Positions 44,305 to 53,224 of a stretch of 64,000 nt of DNA are shown piece after piece (positions within the stretch are counted from its first letter, which is position 1; each line of letters begins with the position of its first letter). The notes below the pieces were generated by a model. The model was not told the DNA's origin. It ran no database searches and worked only from the letters and a program-made list of their open reading frames with translations. Where the stretch lies: the NCBI GenBank assembly GCA_913059205.1, contig CAJXRM010000005.1, positions 1 to 64,000 of the forward strand, read 5' to 3'. The stretch is from an uncultured Flavobacteriales bacterium. GTDB taxonomy: Bacteria > Bacteroidota > Bacteroidia > Flavobacteriales_D > Crocinitomicaceae. A program made the position numbers and the translations under genes.

Positions 44305-47300
44305 ATGAAAACTAACTTAACTCAAAATTTGTGGAGAAACTTTATTTTTGCATTCCTTTTTGGATTTGCAACGAGTCATTCGTTCTCCCAGGTTTATAAT
44401 GTTGCAAGTTGCACATACACCCCGATTGCTGGGGTAGGTACCCCATTACCAAATTGCGATGATTGTACTTCAGGTTTAGTCCCGATTGGGTTTACTTTTC
44501 CGTTTTATGGTACAAATTATACACAAGTTAATTTTTCATCAAATGGTTTTTTAAGTTTTGAAGCTGCGGCTAGCCAAGGCTGTTGTTCGGGGCAAGTTTT
44601 ACCAACCGGATTGACAAGAACTTTAATTTCATTCGCTTGGGACGATATGTATACTGTGGGTGCTACAGTCAATTATTTTACTGCTGGTGTGGCACCTAAT
44701 CGTGTTTTTGTTGTTAATTTCAATAATGTTGGTTATTGTTGCACTTCTTCAAATCAGACATCAGCTCAAATTCAACTTTTTGAAACATCTGGAGAAATTA
44801 AAATGCTTTCAGCAAATAACAATCATACGGGACGAACTGCTACCATGGGGATTCAAGATAATCTAATTGGGTCAACAGTAGTTCCCGGAAGAAATGCCAC
44901 ATCTTGGGCATCTGCTCCGAATGAGTGTTATTCTTTTACAACTACAATAATTGATCCTTGTGCTTCAGATATTGTTTCACCAGATTTTTCGAGTGGAGGG
45001 CCTTCAATGAATGATCAGGAGCAACTTTCGTCAAATACATGTATGGCTAATTTTAGCCAAACTGATTTAGCACAGTCATTTGTTCCGGCGATGAGTTCTA
45101 TTGAAGGAGCTGGTGTTCTTTTGCAATCTGGTGCTTCAGGCACAGTAACTATTTCTTTATATGATAATCTTCCAAATGCAGGTGGAGTGTTAATGGCCAC
45201 AGGAAGTGCTGTTGCGAGTGGTGGATTGTGGGCTGATGTCACTTGGGCTCCAGTGGGAGTTACAATTGGAAATACCTATTATCTAGTTTTTACAAGTACA
45301 GATGGTGGACAATGTATTGCGGGAGATACAGGTAATCCCTATGCTTCTGGTCAACTTTATGCAAATCCTGGTTATAATTCTTTCCCAACATTTGATTATA
45401 CTTTTTATACATTAGGCTCTGCGGCTGGATCAGGAAATTGCCCGACAGATACAACTATTAATAATACGGTAGGAAATTGCTTCTCTACGTATTTACCAGT
45501 CGAACCAGTTGCTTCGGATGACTGTGGTGTTACTGATTTAGTCTGGAATTTGACTGGTGTTACTACTGGTAACTCAAGTCCATCAGGTATTAACTATGTT
45601 GGCACTCAAAATTTTAATATCGGAGTTACTAATGTAAATTATACTGCATATGATGCTGCAGGTAATTCGGGGGTCTGTTCTTTTGATATTACAGTTATTG
45701 ATTCTGAGTCACCTGTAGTAACATGTCTTACAGATATCACGGTCAATAATGTACCAAATAATTGTGGACGAGTAGTAAACTATTCCTTACCTTCCGTATC
45801 TGATAACTGTGGGACAGTAACAATAACTCAAACTGACGCTTCTGGATTAACAGCTGGTGATTTATTTCCAGTTGGAAGTACTCCGCAAGAATATACGTAT
45901 GATGATGGAAATGGAAATGTTACCGTATGTAGTTTCAACGTAATTGTTTTAGATGTTCAACCTCCAACTATCACAAGTTGTCCTTCAAATATTACAGTAA
46001 ATAATACACCTGGACTTTGTAGTGCAGTTGTTTCTTGGGCGCAACCAACAGCTTCGGACAATTGTCCTGGGGTGTTTATGGCGCCAGTACCACAAGGACC
46101 TGGTTCTACTTTTCCTTTAGGTGTTACTACTATTGTATATACAGCTGTAGATGCTTCAGCCAATTCATCGACTTGTTCCTTTACTGTAACAGTAAATGAT
46201 AATGAGTCTCCAGTAATTACAGCTTGTACTCCAGATGTTCTTGTTTCAAATGATCCAGGAGACTGTGGAGCAATTGTGACATTTGCAGCACCAACGTATA
46301 CTGAAAATTGTACAATGGGAACTGAAGTTGCATCTCAAGCATCTGGAACGTTCTTTCCAATTGGAACAACAACTGTAACGTGGACGTTGACAGATAACGC
46401 TGGAAACAGTTCGACATGTGATTTTGATGTAACAGTTGAAGACAATGAATTGCCGATAGCAATTTGTTTAGATATTACGGTTCAATTGGACGCAGCAGGA
46501 ACTTATACGATGAACGCTTCAGAAATTGACGGCGGTTCTACAGATAATTGTCCAATTGCAAGTATCACTTCATCTCAAACGGTATTTGATTGTTCTCATG
46601 TTGGTACGAATAATATAGTTTTAACTGTTGAAGATATACACGGTAATAGTTCGACATGTGAAGCGGTAGTTACAGTGGAGGATAATGTTGCTCCAATAGC
46701 AATGTGTCAAAATATTACTGTACAATTGGATGCATCGGGTGCAGCAACAATTACTGGAGCAAGTATCGATAATGGATCGAATGATGCATGTGGAATAGCT
46801 TCGCTTACACCAAGTGTAACTATGTTTGATTGTTTAAATATTGGAGCTAACACTGTTGTTTTAACCGTAGAGGATAACAATGGGAATACATCAACGTGTA
46901 CATCAACGGTAACTATAGAAGATAATGTGGATCCAGTTGCAATTTGTCAAGATATTATTGCGCAACTTGACGCAACAGGAAATGTGACAATCACTACTGC
47001 TCAAGTTGACAATGGTTCAAATGATGCATGTGGAATAGCTTCACTTTCTTTAGATATTACGGACTTTACATGTGCTGAAGTAGGTGATAATACTGTTGTA
47101 TTAACAGTGACTGATAATAATGGAAATAGTTCAACTTGTTTATCAACAGTAACAGTTGAAGATAATGTAGCGCCAATTGCTCTTTGTCAAGATATAACAG
47201 TTCAATTGAATGCAGCTGGAAATTACACAATGGTTCCTTCAGAAATCGATGGTGGTTCAAATGATGCATGTGGAATTGCTTCTATTGCAGCTTCTAAATT

Positions 47301-50300
47301 AAATTTTGACTGTTCTTCAGTCGGACCTGTAATGGTTACTTTAACAGTAACAGATAACAATGGAAATACTTCTTCTTGTGATGCAACTGTGACAGTTGAA
47401 GACAATGTAGCACCTATAGCTATTTGTCAAGATATCACAGCTCAATTGGATGCAACGGGCAATGTTACAATTACTCCTTCTCAGGTGAATAATGGATCGA
47501 ACGATGCGTGTGGAATAGCTACAATGACATTAGACATTACAGACTTTACTTGTGCGAATGTTGGTGGTAATGGTGTTATTTTAACAGTAACAGATAACAA
47601 CGGAAATTCAACAACGTGCACATCAACTGTAACAGTTGAAGATAATGTTGTACCGTCTTCAATGTGTCAAGACATCACAGTTCAGTTAGATGCTGCTGGA
47701 AACGCAACAATAACAACTGGAGATATTGACAATGGATCTAGTGATGCATGTGGAATAGCTTCATTGGCATTAGACATCACAACATTTGATTGTACAAATG
47801 TTGGTGCTAACACAGTTATTTTAACAGTAACAGATAATAACACAAACGTCTCAACTTGTTCATCAACAGTAACTGTCGAGGACAATGTTGCACCAGTTGC
47901 AATCTGTCAAGACATCACAGTTCAATTGGATGCAGCAGGAAGCGCAACAATAACAACTGGTGATATTGACAATGGGTCGAATGACGCATGTGGAATTGCT
48001 TCCTTAGCATTAGATGTAACTGATTTCACTTGTGTTGAAGTTGGTGCCAATACAGTCGTATTAACAGTAACAGATAACAATGGTAATTCAACAACTTGTT
48101 CTTCAGTAGTAACTGTAGAAGACAATGTTGCTCCAGTAGCAGTTTGTCAAGATATCACTGCACAATTGGATGCGACAGGAAACGTATCAATAACTCCAAT
48201 GGATGTTGATAATGGTTCTAGCGATGCATGTGGAATAGCCTCTCTTGCATTAGATATTACAGACTTTACTTGTGCAAATGTTGGAGCAAATACCGTTGAA
48301 TTAACCGTAACAGACAATAACGGAAATACTTCAACATGCACTGCAACCGTAACGGTAGAAGACAATGTTGCTCCAATGGCAATGTGTCAAAATATCACAG
48401 TTCAATTGGATGGAACAGGTAATATTGTAATAGCAGCAATGGATATTGATGGTGGATCTTCTGATGCATGTGGGATCACATCGTTGGTTGCTTCTCCTAA
48501 TGCATTTACTTGTGCTGAAGTTGGGCCGAATAACGTTACACTTACAGTTACAGATAATAACGGAAATACTTCAACTTGTGTTGCTATTGTAACTGTTGAA
48601 GAAACAACTCCTCCAGTAGCAATTTGTCAGGACATCACAGTTCAGTTAGATGCTTCAGGAAATGCGACCATCACAGGTATGGATATCGATGGAGGTTCTT
48701 CTGATAATTGTGCAATTGTAACTTGGGATGCAAGTCCGAATACATTTACATGTGCAGAAGTTGGAGCGAACACAGTTATTTTAACCGTAACTGATGGTTC
48801 AGGAAACTCTACAACATGCACATCTACCGTAACTGTTGAAGACAATGTAGCTCCAGTTGCCATTTGTCAAGACATAACAGTTCAATTGAATGCTGCGGGA
48901 ATGGCTTCGATTACAACAGGTGATATCGACAACGGATCAAATGATGCCTGCGGAATTGCTTCTCTTGCATTAGACATGACGGACTTTACTTGTGCGAATG
49001 TTGGAACGAATACAGTTGTTTTAACAGTAACAGATAATAACGGAAATACTTCTACTTGTACTTCAACTGTAACGGTAGAGGATAACATTGCTCCAATCGC
49101 AATCTGTCAAGACATTACAGTTCAATTAGATGCTTCAGGAAATGCTTTACTAATTGGAGCTGATATCGATAATGGTTCGAATGATGCGTGTGGAATAGCT
49201 TCACTTACATCTAGCCTTGCGTCATTCGATTGTTCAAACGTTGGTCCGAACACGGTAATTTTAACGGTTGAAGATAACAATGGAAATACAACAACTTGTT
49301 CTTCAATAGTAACTGTAGAAGATAATGTTGCTCCAGTAGCAATGTGTCAAGATATCACGGTTCAATTAGACCCATCTGGTAACGTATCGATTACTACAGG
49401 TGATATTGATAATGGATCGAATGATGCATGTGGAATAGCAGCATTGACATTGGACGTTATGGATTTCGATTGTTCGAATGTTGGTCCAAATATGGTTGTA
49501 TTAACTGTAGAAGATAATAATGGAAACACATCGACTTGTTCTTCAACTGTTACAGTTGAGGATAATGTTGCGCCAATCGCATTTTGTCAGAACATCACTG
49601 TTCAGTTAGATGCTGCTGGTAATGCTTCGATAACTGGTGCTGATGTTGACGGAGGTTCTTCTGATGCTTGTGGTATTGCTTCACTTACAACTGATATTTC
49701 AACTTTCGATTGTTCGAATGTCGGTTCTAACTCTGTTGTATTGACAGTAACGGATAATAACGGAAATACATCAACGTGTATGGCAGCTGTAACTGTAGAG
49801 GACAATGTTTCTCCGACTGCAGTTTGTCAAGACATAGTTGTTTCTCTAGATGCAACAGGAAATGCAACAATAACAGCTAATGATATTGACGGTGGTTCTT
49901 CAGATGCTTGTGGTATTGCTTCAATTTCTGCTTCTCAAACAATGTTTGATTGTTCAGATCTTCCAGTAATTGATCCATCTCAATCTCTTATTATTACGGG
50001 TGTTGTTGATGGTCCATTGCCAGGAGGTATTCCAAAGGCAGTTGAGCTTTATGTAAAAGATAATATCGCTGATTTATCATTATACGGAATTGGATCTGCA
50101 AATAACGGTGGTGGAACCGATGGGGAAGAATATACATTCTCTGGATCTGCTTCTGCTGGTCAATACATTTACGTAGCTTCTGAATCTCCAGAATTCACTA
50201 ACTTCTTCGGCTTTGCTCCTAACTTTACAACTGCCGCAGTAGGAATCAATGGTGATGACGCTATTGAATTATTCTACTCTGGTGGTGTTGTTGATGTCTT

Positions 50301-53202
50301 TGGAGATATTAACCTAGACGGAACAGGAACTCCTTGGGATTATTTAGATGGATGGGTATATAGAAATTCAACTTCTGGTCCTGATGGTTCTACATTTGTA
50401 TTAGGAAACTGGTCTTACTCAGGAATAAATGCACTTGACGGTGAAACAACAAATGCAACGGCTGCAATGCCATTCCCAGTAGCAACTTATGTTGCTCAAC
50501 CAGCGGGAGTTGTAACAGTTGTTTTAACCGTTACAGATAACAATGGTAACTCTTCTACTTGTAGCGCAAATGTTACAGTTGAAGACAATATTGCTCCAAC
50601 AGCAGTTTGTCAAGATATTACAGTTCAATTAGACGCTTCTGGTAATGCTTCAATTACTGGAATGGATATCGATGGTGGATCTTCTGATAACTGTTCAATT
50701 GCAAGTATAGATGCTACTCCAAATACATTTACGTGTGCTGAAGTTGGAGCGAATACGGTTACTTTAACTGTAACAGACGTATTTGGAAACACTTCAACAT
50801 GTGAGTCAACTGTAACGCTTGAAGACAACGTTGCACCAGTTGCAGTTTGTCAAAATATCACTGTTCAATTAGATGCCGCAGGTAATGCTGTTTTAGTTGG
50901 AGCTGATATTGATAACGGATCAAACGATGCATGCGGAATTGCTTCACTTACATCTAGCATTTCATCATTCGATTGTTCAAACGTTGGAGGGAATACTGTA
51001 ATTTTAACTGTAACGGATAACAATGGAAATTCATCTACTTGTTCATCAATTGTAACAGTTGAAGACAATGTAGCTCCAGTAGCAGTTTGTCAAGATATCA
51101 CAGTTCAGTTAGATGCAGCAGGATTGGTTTCTATCGTTTCTACTGACGTTGACAACGGTTCAAATGATGCTTGTGGAATAGCTACTTTAGCATTAGATGT
51201 TATGGACTTCGATTGTTCTAACGTCGGTCCAAACACAGTGGTGTTAACTGTAACAGATAACAATGGAAATACATCAACATGTTCGTCAACTGTAACTGTT
51301 GAAGATGTTGAATTACCAACAATCACTTGTCCAGCAGATATTACGGTTTCTACTGACCCAGGTGTTTGTGGTTCTGGAGTTGTTCTTAGTTCTCCAATGA
51401 CAAATGACAATTGTGGTGTGGCAACAGTAACGAATGATGCTCCAGCATTATTCCCAGTTGGTGCAACAAACGTAACTTGGACTGTAACGGACGACAATGG
51501 TAACACAGCAGAGTGTATCCAAATTGTTACAGTAGAAGATAATGAATTCCCGATAATTACATGTCCTGCTGATATTACGGTAGACACAGATCCAACGTCA
51601 TGTGACGCTGTGATTGTATTAAACTCTCCAGTAGTGACGGACAACTGTTCTGCATTAATTTCAAATGATGCACCAGCAGTATTTATGCTTGGAACAACTG
51701 CTGTAACATGGACGGCAACTGATCCTTCAGGTAATGTATCAACTTGTATTCAAATGGTTACAGTTGAAGATAACGAATTGCCGACAATTACTTGCCCTGC
51801 AGATATAACAGTTAGTACAGATCCAGGTGTTTGTGTGGCTGGAAACGTAGTTCTTGGATCTCCAGTAACGGGTGACAATTGTGGAGTAGCAACGATTTCA
51901 AATAACGCTCCTCAGTTCTTCCAACTTGGTACAACAACTGTAACGTGGACTGTAGTAGACAACTCAGGAAACGTTTCAACTTGTTCTCAAGTAGTAACAG
52001 TAGAAGATAACGAATTACCATATGTTCAATGTCCTTTGGATATTACACAAAACATAGTAACTGGTTCATGTGGAAGAGTAGTGCATTACCCAACTCCAAT
52101 TGCTTTGGATAACTGTTCACCAGTTGTTATGACGCAAGTTGATGGTACTGGATATTCTTCAGGTTCTGTATTCCCTGTAGGAACAACAGTTCAAACTTAT
52201 GAAGGAGTTGATGGAAGTGGGAACGTATTTACATGTAGCTTCAACGTAACAATTGTAGATAATCAATACCCAACACTTTCAAATTGTCCAAGCAATATTG
52301 TAGCTTATTCAACGGCTAGTCAATGTGAGGTGCCGGTTTTCTGGGCTACGCCTTTTGCTTCTGACAACTGCCCTGGAACAACATTGACATCAAACCATGC
52401 GAATGGATCGAACTTCCCAGTAGGAACTACAACAGTTGTTTATACAGCAGGAGATCAATCAGGAAATCTTGTTTCATGTTCGTTTACGGTGACTGTAATT
52501 GATACTATTAATCCTATTGGTCCAGCTTCGATGCCAGATGTAGTTAGTAGTTGTGAGGTAACATTAACTCCTCCAACAGCAACTGACAACTGTGCAGGGA
52601 CAATTACTGCAACGACTACAACGTCATTCCCAATTACAACAATCGGAATTACAGGAGTAGTTTGGTCTTTCAATGACGGTAATGGAAACAGCTCATCAGT
52701 AGTACAATATGTTGACATTGATGGCGCAGTTAACACAACAGTTTCAATCTTAGATGATATAACTCTTCAAGCAAATAATACTGCTCCAGGTGTTACATAC
52801 CAATGGGTTGCATGTCCGTTCAATGAGCCAGTTCCTGGCGCTACCGATCAAACATTCACAGCAACAATTAATGGTTCGTATGCGGTTATTGTTACTGAAG
52901 GCGATTGTCCTCCAGCAACTTCATTCTGCTACACAATTAACAATGTTGGTTTAGAGGATATGAATGCAGAAAATATGATTGTATTCCCGAACCCTTCAAC
53001 AAATGGAATCTTTAATATTTCATACGAAGGACAAATTGAGAAAGTGGAAGTGATAGATGTAATTGGAAGAATAATTACAGTTCCTATGGCTTACGATAAT
53101 AAATACATTAACGCTTCAGAATTAGCTTCAGGTAAATACATGTTGCGCATTTACACAGAAGGAAGTGTAGTAAATAAAGAAGTAATAATTACAAATAAAT
53201 AG
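44305..53202 (+). CDS. Giant T9SS-secreted HYR-repeat surface protein (adhesin-like)
   Basis: 2965 residues. N-terminal signal peptide ending about residue 28 (HSFSQ). Residues about 30-215: an 'SSNGFLSF' beta-sandwich with paired cysteines. About 230-370: a second beta-sandwich of choice-of-anchor type. About 375-712: four HYR domains (pattern CPSNITVNN..., TVTVNDNESP). Residues 713-2333: eighteen 80-residue HYR-like repeats with four Cys each, the fifteenth split by a 181-residue lamin-tail-like insert. About 2334-2830: six more HYR-type domains. The C-terminus is an NGSYAVIVTEGDCPP block plus a type A sorting domain (MIVFPNPSTNGIFNISY). Expected to be exported by T9SS and surface bound. 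It starts a three-gene unit. Confidence 0.93.
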   Translation: MKTNLTQNLWRNFIFAFLFGFATSHSFSQVYNVASCTYTPIAGVGTPLPNCDDCTSGLVPIGFTFPFYGTNYTQVNFSSNGFLSFEAAASQGCCSGQVLPTGLTRTLISFAWDDMYTVGATVNYFTAGVAPNRVFVVNFNNVGYCCTSSNQTSAQIQLFETSGEIKMLSANNNHTGRTATMGIQDNLIGSTVVPGRNATSWASAPNECYSFTTTIIDPCASDIVSPDFSSGGPSMNDQEQLSSNTCMANFSQTDLAQSFVPAMSSIEGAGVLLQSGASGTVTISLYDNLPNAGGVLMATGSAVASGGLWADVTWAPVGVTIGNTYYLVFTSTDGGQCIAGDTGNPYASGQLYANPGYNSFPTFDYTFYTLGSAAGSGNCPTDTTINNTVGNCFSTYLPVEPVASDDCGVTDLVWNLTGVTTGNSSPSGINYVGTQNFNIGVTNVNYTAYDAAGNSGVCSFDITVIDSESPVVTCLTDITVNNVPNNCGRVVNYSLPSVSDNCGTVTITQTDASGLTAGDLFPVGSTPQEYTYDDGNGNVTVCSFNVIVLDVQPPTITSCPSNITVNNTPGLCSAVVSWAQPTASDNCPGVFMAPVPQGPGSTFPLGVTTIVYTAVDASANSSTCSFTVTVNDNESPVITACTPDVLVSNDPGDCGAIVTFAAPTYTENCTMGTEVASQASGTFFPIGTTTVTWTLTDNAGNSSTCDFDVTVEDNELPIAICLDITVQLDAAGTYTMNASEIDGGSTDNCPIASITSSQTVFDCSHVGTNNIVLTVEDIHGNSSTCEAVVTVEDNVAPIAMCQNITVQLDASGAATITGASIDNGSNDACGIASLTPSVTMFDCLNIGANTVVLTVEDNNGNTSTCTSTVTIEDNVDPVAICQDIIAQLDATGNVTITTAQVDNGSNDACGIASLSLDITDFTCAEVGDNTVVLTVTDNNGNSSTCLSTVTVEDNVAPIALCQDITVQLNAAGNYTMVPSEIDGGSNDACGIASIAASKLNFDCSSVGPVMVTLTVTDNNGNTSSCDATVTVEDNVAPIAICQDITAQLDATGNVTITPSQVNNGSNDACGIATMTLDITDFTCANVGGNGVILTVTDNNGNSTTCTSTVTVEDNVVPSSMCQDITVQLDAAGNATITTGDIDNGSSDACGIASLALDITTFDCTNVGANTVILTVTDNNTNVSTCSSTVTVEDNVAPVAICQDITVQLDAAGSATITTGDIDNGSNDACGIASLALDVTDFTCVEVGANTVVLTVTDNNGNSTTCSSVVTVEDNVAPVAVCQDITAQLDATGNVSITPMDVDNGSSDACGIASLALDITDFTCANVGANTVELTVTDNNGNTSTCTATVTVEDNVAPMAMCQNITVQLDGTGNIVIAAMDIDGGSSDACGITSLVASPNAFTCAEVGPNNVTLTVTDNNGNTSTCVAIVTVEETTPPVAICQDITVQLDASGNATITGMDIDGGSSDNCAIVTWDASPNTFTCAEVGANTVILTVTDGSGNSTTCTSTVTVEDNVAPVAICQDITVQLNAAGMASITTGDIDNGSNDACGIASLALDMTDFTCANVGTNTVVLTVTDNNGNTSTCTSTVTVEDNIAPIAICQDITVQLDASGNALLIGADIDNGSNDACGIASLTSSLASFDCSNVGPNTVILTVEDNNGNTTTCSSIVTVEDNVAPVAMCQDITVQLDPSGNVSITTGDIDNGSNDACGIAALTLDVMDFDCSNVGPNMVVLTVEDNNGNTSTCSSTVTVEDNVAPIAFCQNITVQLDAAGNASITGADVDGGSSDACGIASLTTDISTFDCSNVGSNSVVLTVTDNNGNTSTCMAAVTVEDNVSPTAVCQDIVVSLDATGNATITANDIDGGSSDACGIASISASQTMFDCSDLPVIDPSQSLIITGVVDGPLPGGIPKAVELYVKDNIADLSLYGIGSANNGGGTDGEEYTFSGSASAGQYIYVASESPEFTNFFGFAPNFTTAAVGINGDDAIELFYSGGVVDVFGDINLDGTGTPWDYLDGWVYRNSTSGPDGSTFVLGNWSYSGINALDGETTNATAAMPFPVATYVAQPAGVVTVVLTVTDNNGNSSTCSANVTVEDNIAPTAVCQDITVQLDASGNASITGMDIDGGSSDNCSIASIDATPNTFTCAEVGANTVTLTVTDVFGNTSTCESTVTLEDNVAPVAVCQNITVQLDAAGNAVLVGADIDNGSNDACGIASLTSSISSFDCSNVGGNTVILTVTDNNGNSSTCSSIVTVEDNVAPVAVCQDITVQLDAAGLVSIVSTDVDNGSNDACGIATLALDVMDFDCSNVGPNTVVLTVTDNNGNTSTCSSTVTVEDVELPTITCPADITVSTDPGVCGSGVVLSSPMTNDNCGVATVTNDAPALFPVGATNVTWTVTDDNGNTAECIQIVTVEDNEFPIITCPADITVDTDPTSCDAVIVLNSPVVTDNCSALISNDAPAVFMLGTTAVTWTATDPSGNVSTCIQMVTVEDNELPTITCPADITVSTDPGVCVAGNVVLGSPVTGDNCGVATISNNAPQFFQLGTTTVTWTVVDNSGNVSTCSQVVTVEDNELPYVQCPLDITQNIVTGSCGRVVHYPTPIALDNCSPVVMTQVDGTGYSSGSVFPVGTTVQTYEGVDGSGNVFTCSFNVTIVDNQYPTLSNCPSNIVAYSTASQCEVPVFWATPFASDNCPGTTLTSNHANGSNFPVGTTTVVYTAGDQSGNLVSCSFTVTVIDTINPIGPASMPDVVSSCEVTLTPPTATDNCAGTITATTTTSFPITTIGITGVVWSFNDGNGNSSSVVQYVDIDGAVNTTVSILDDITLQANNTAPGVTYQWVACPFNEPVPGATDQTFTATINGSYAVIVTEGDCPPATSFCYTINNVGLEDMNAENMIVFPNPSTNGIFNISYEGQIEKVEVIDVIGRIITVPMAYDNKYINASELASGKYMLRIYTEGSVVNKEVIITNK
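46441..51303 (+). repeat. Array of eighteen 240-bp coding repeats (80 aa) in the first giant protein
   Basis: Units begin with a GA(T/C)AA(T/C)-type codon pair (Glu-Asp-Asn) at 46441 and then every 240 bp exactly through 49801, and again at 50584, 50824 and 51064. Unit 15 (49801-50583) is 783 bp because it holds a 543-bp (181-codon) insert at about 49960-50502. Typical unit: VAPIAICQDITVQLDA, a variable turn with DIDNGSNDACGIA, FDCSNVG, VVLTVTDNNGNTSTC. No unit other than the fifteenth has an indel. The four invariant cysteines suggest two disulfides per unit. Confidence 0.95.
49960..50502 (+). other. Lamin-tail-like domain nested inside repeat unit 15
   Basis: About 181 residues interrupt the repeat after FDCS and before VVLTVTDNNGN. 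The insert reads LIITGVVDGPLPGG, PKAVELYVKDNIADLSLYGI, a GQYIYVASES segment, GINGDDAIELFYSGG and GDINLDGTGTPWDYLDGW, which follows the pattern of bacterial lamin-tail (LTD) domains. Coordinates are those that restore a 240-bp unit when removed. LTDs occur as accessory modules on secreted bacterial proteins; a binding role is likely but not shown. Confidence 0.78.
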
Positions 53203-53224
53203 GAATTAATTGGTAAAACTCGAT

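Noticed and set aside
47682-51068. Series of antisense open frames of about 67-70 codons repeated every 240 bp
   Set aside because: They recur because the sense repeats recur and lack stops in that antisense frame; composition follows the sense gene and there is no promoter or start context.
46441-51303. CRISPR-like array
   Set aside because: The regular 240-bp spacing reflects coding repeats of 80 residues in frame; units are long, diverged and contain no short constant repeat with unique spacers.
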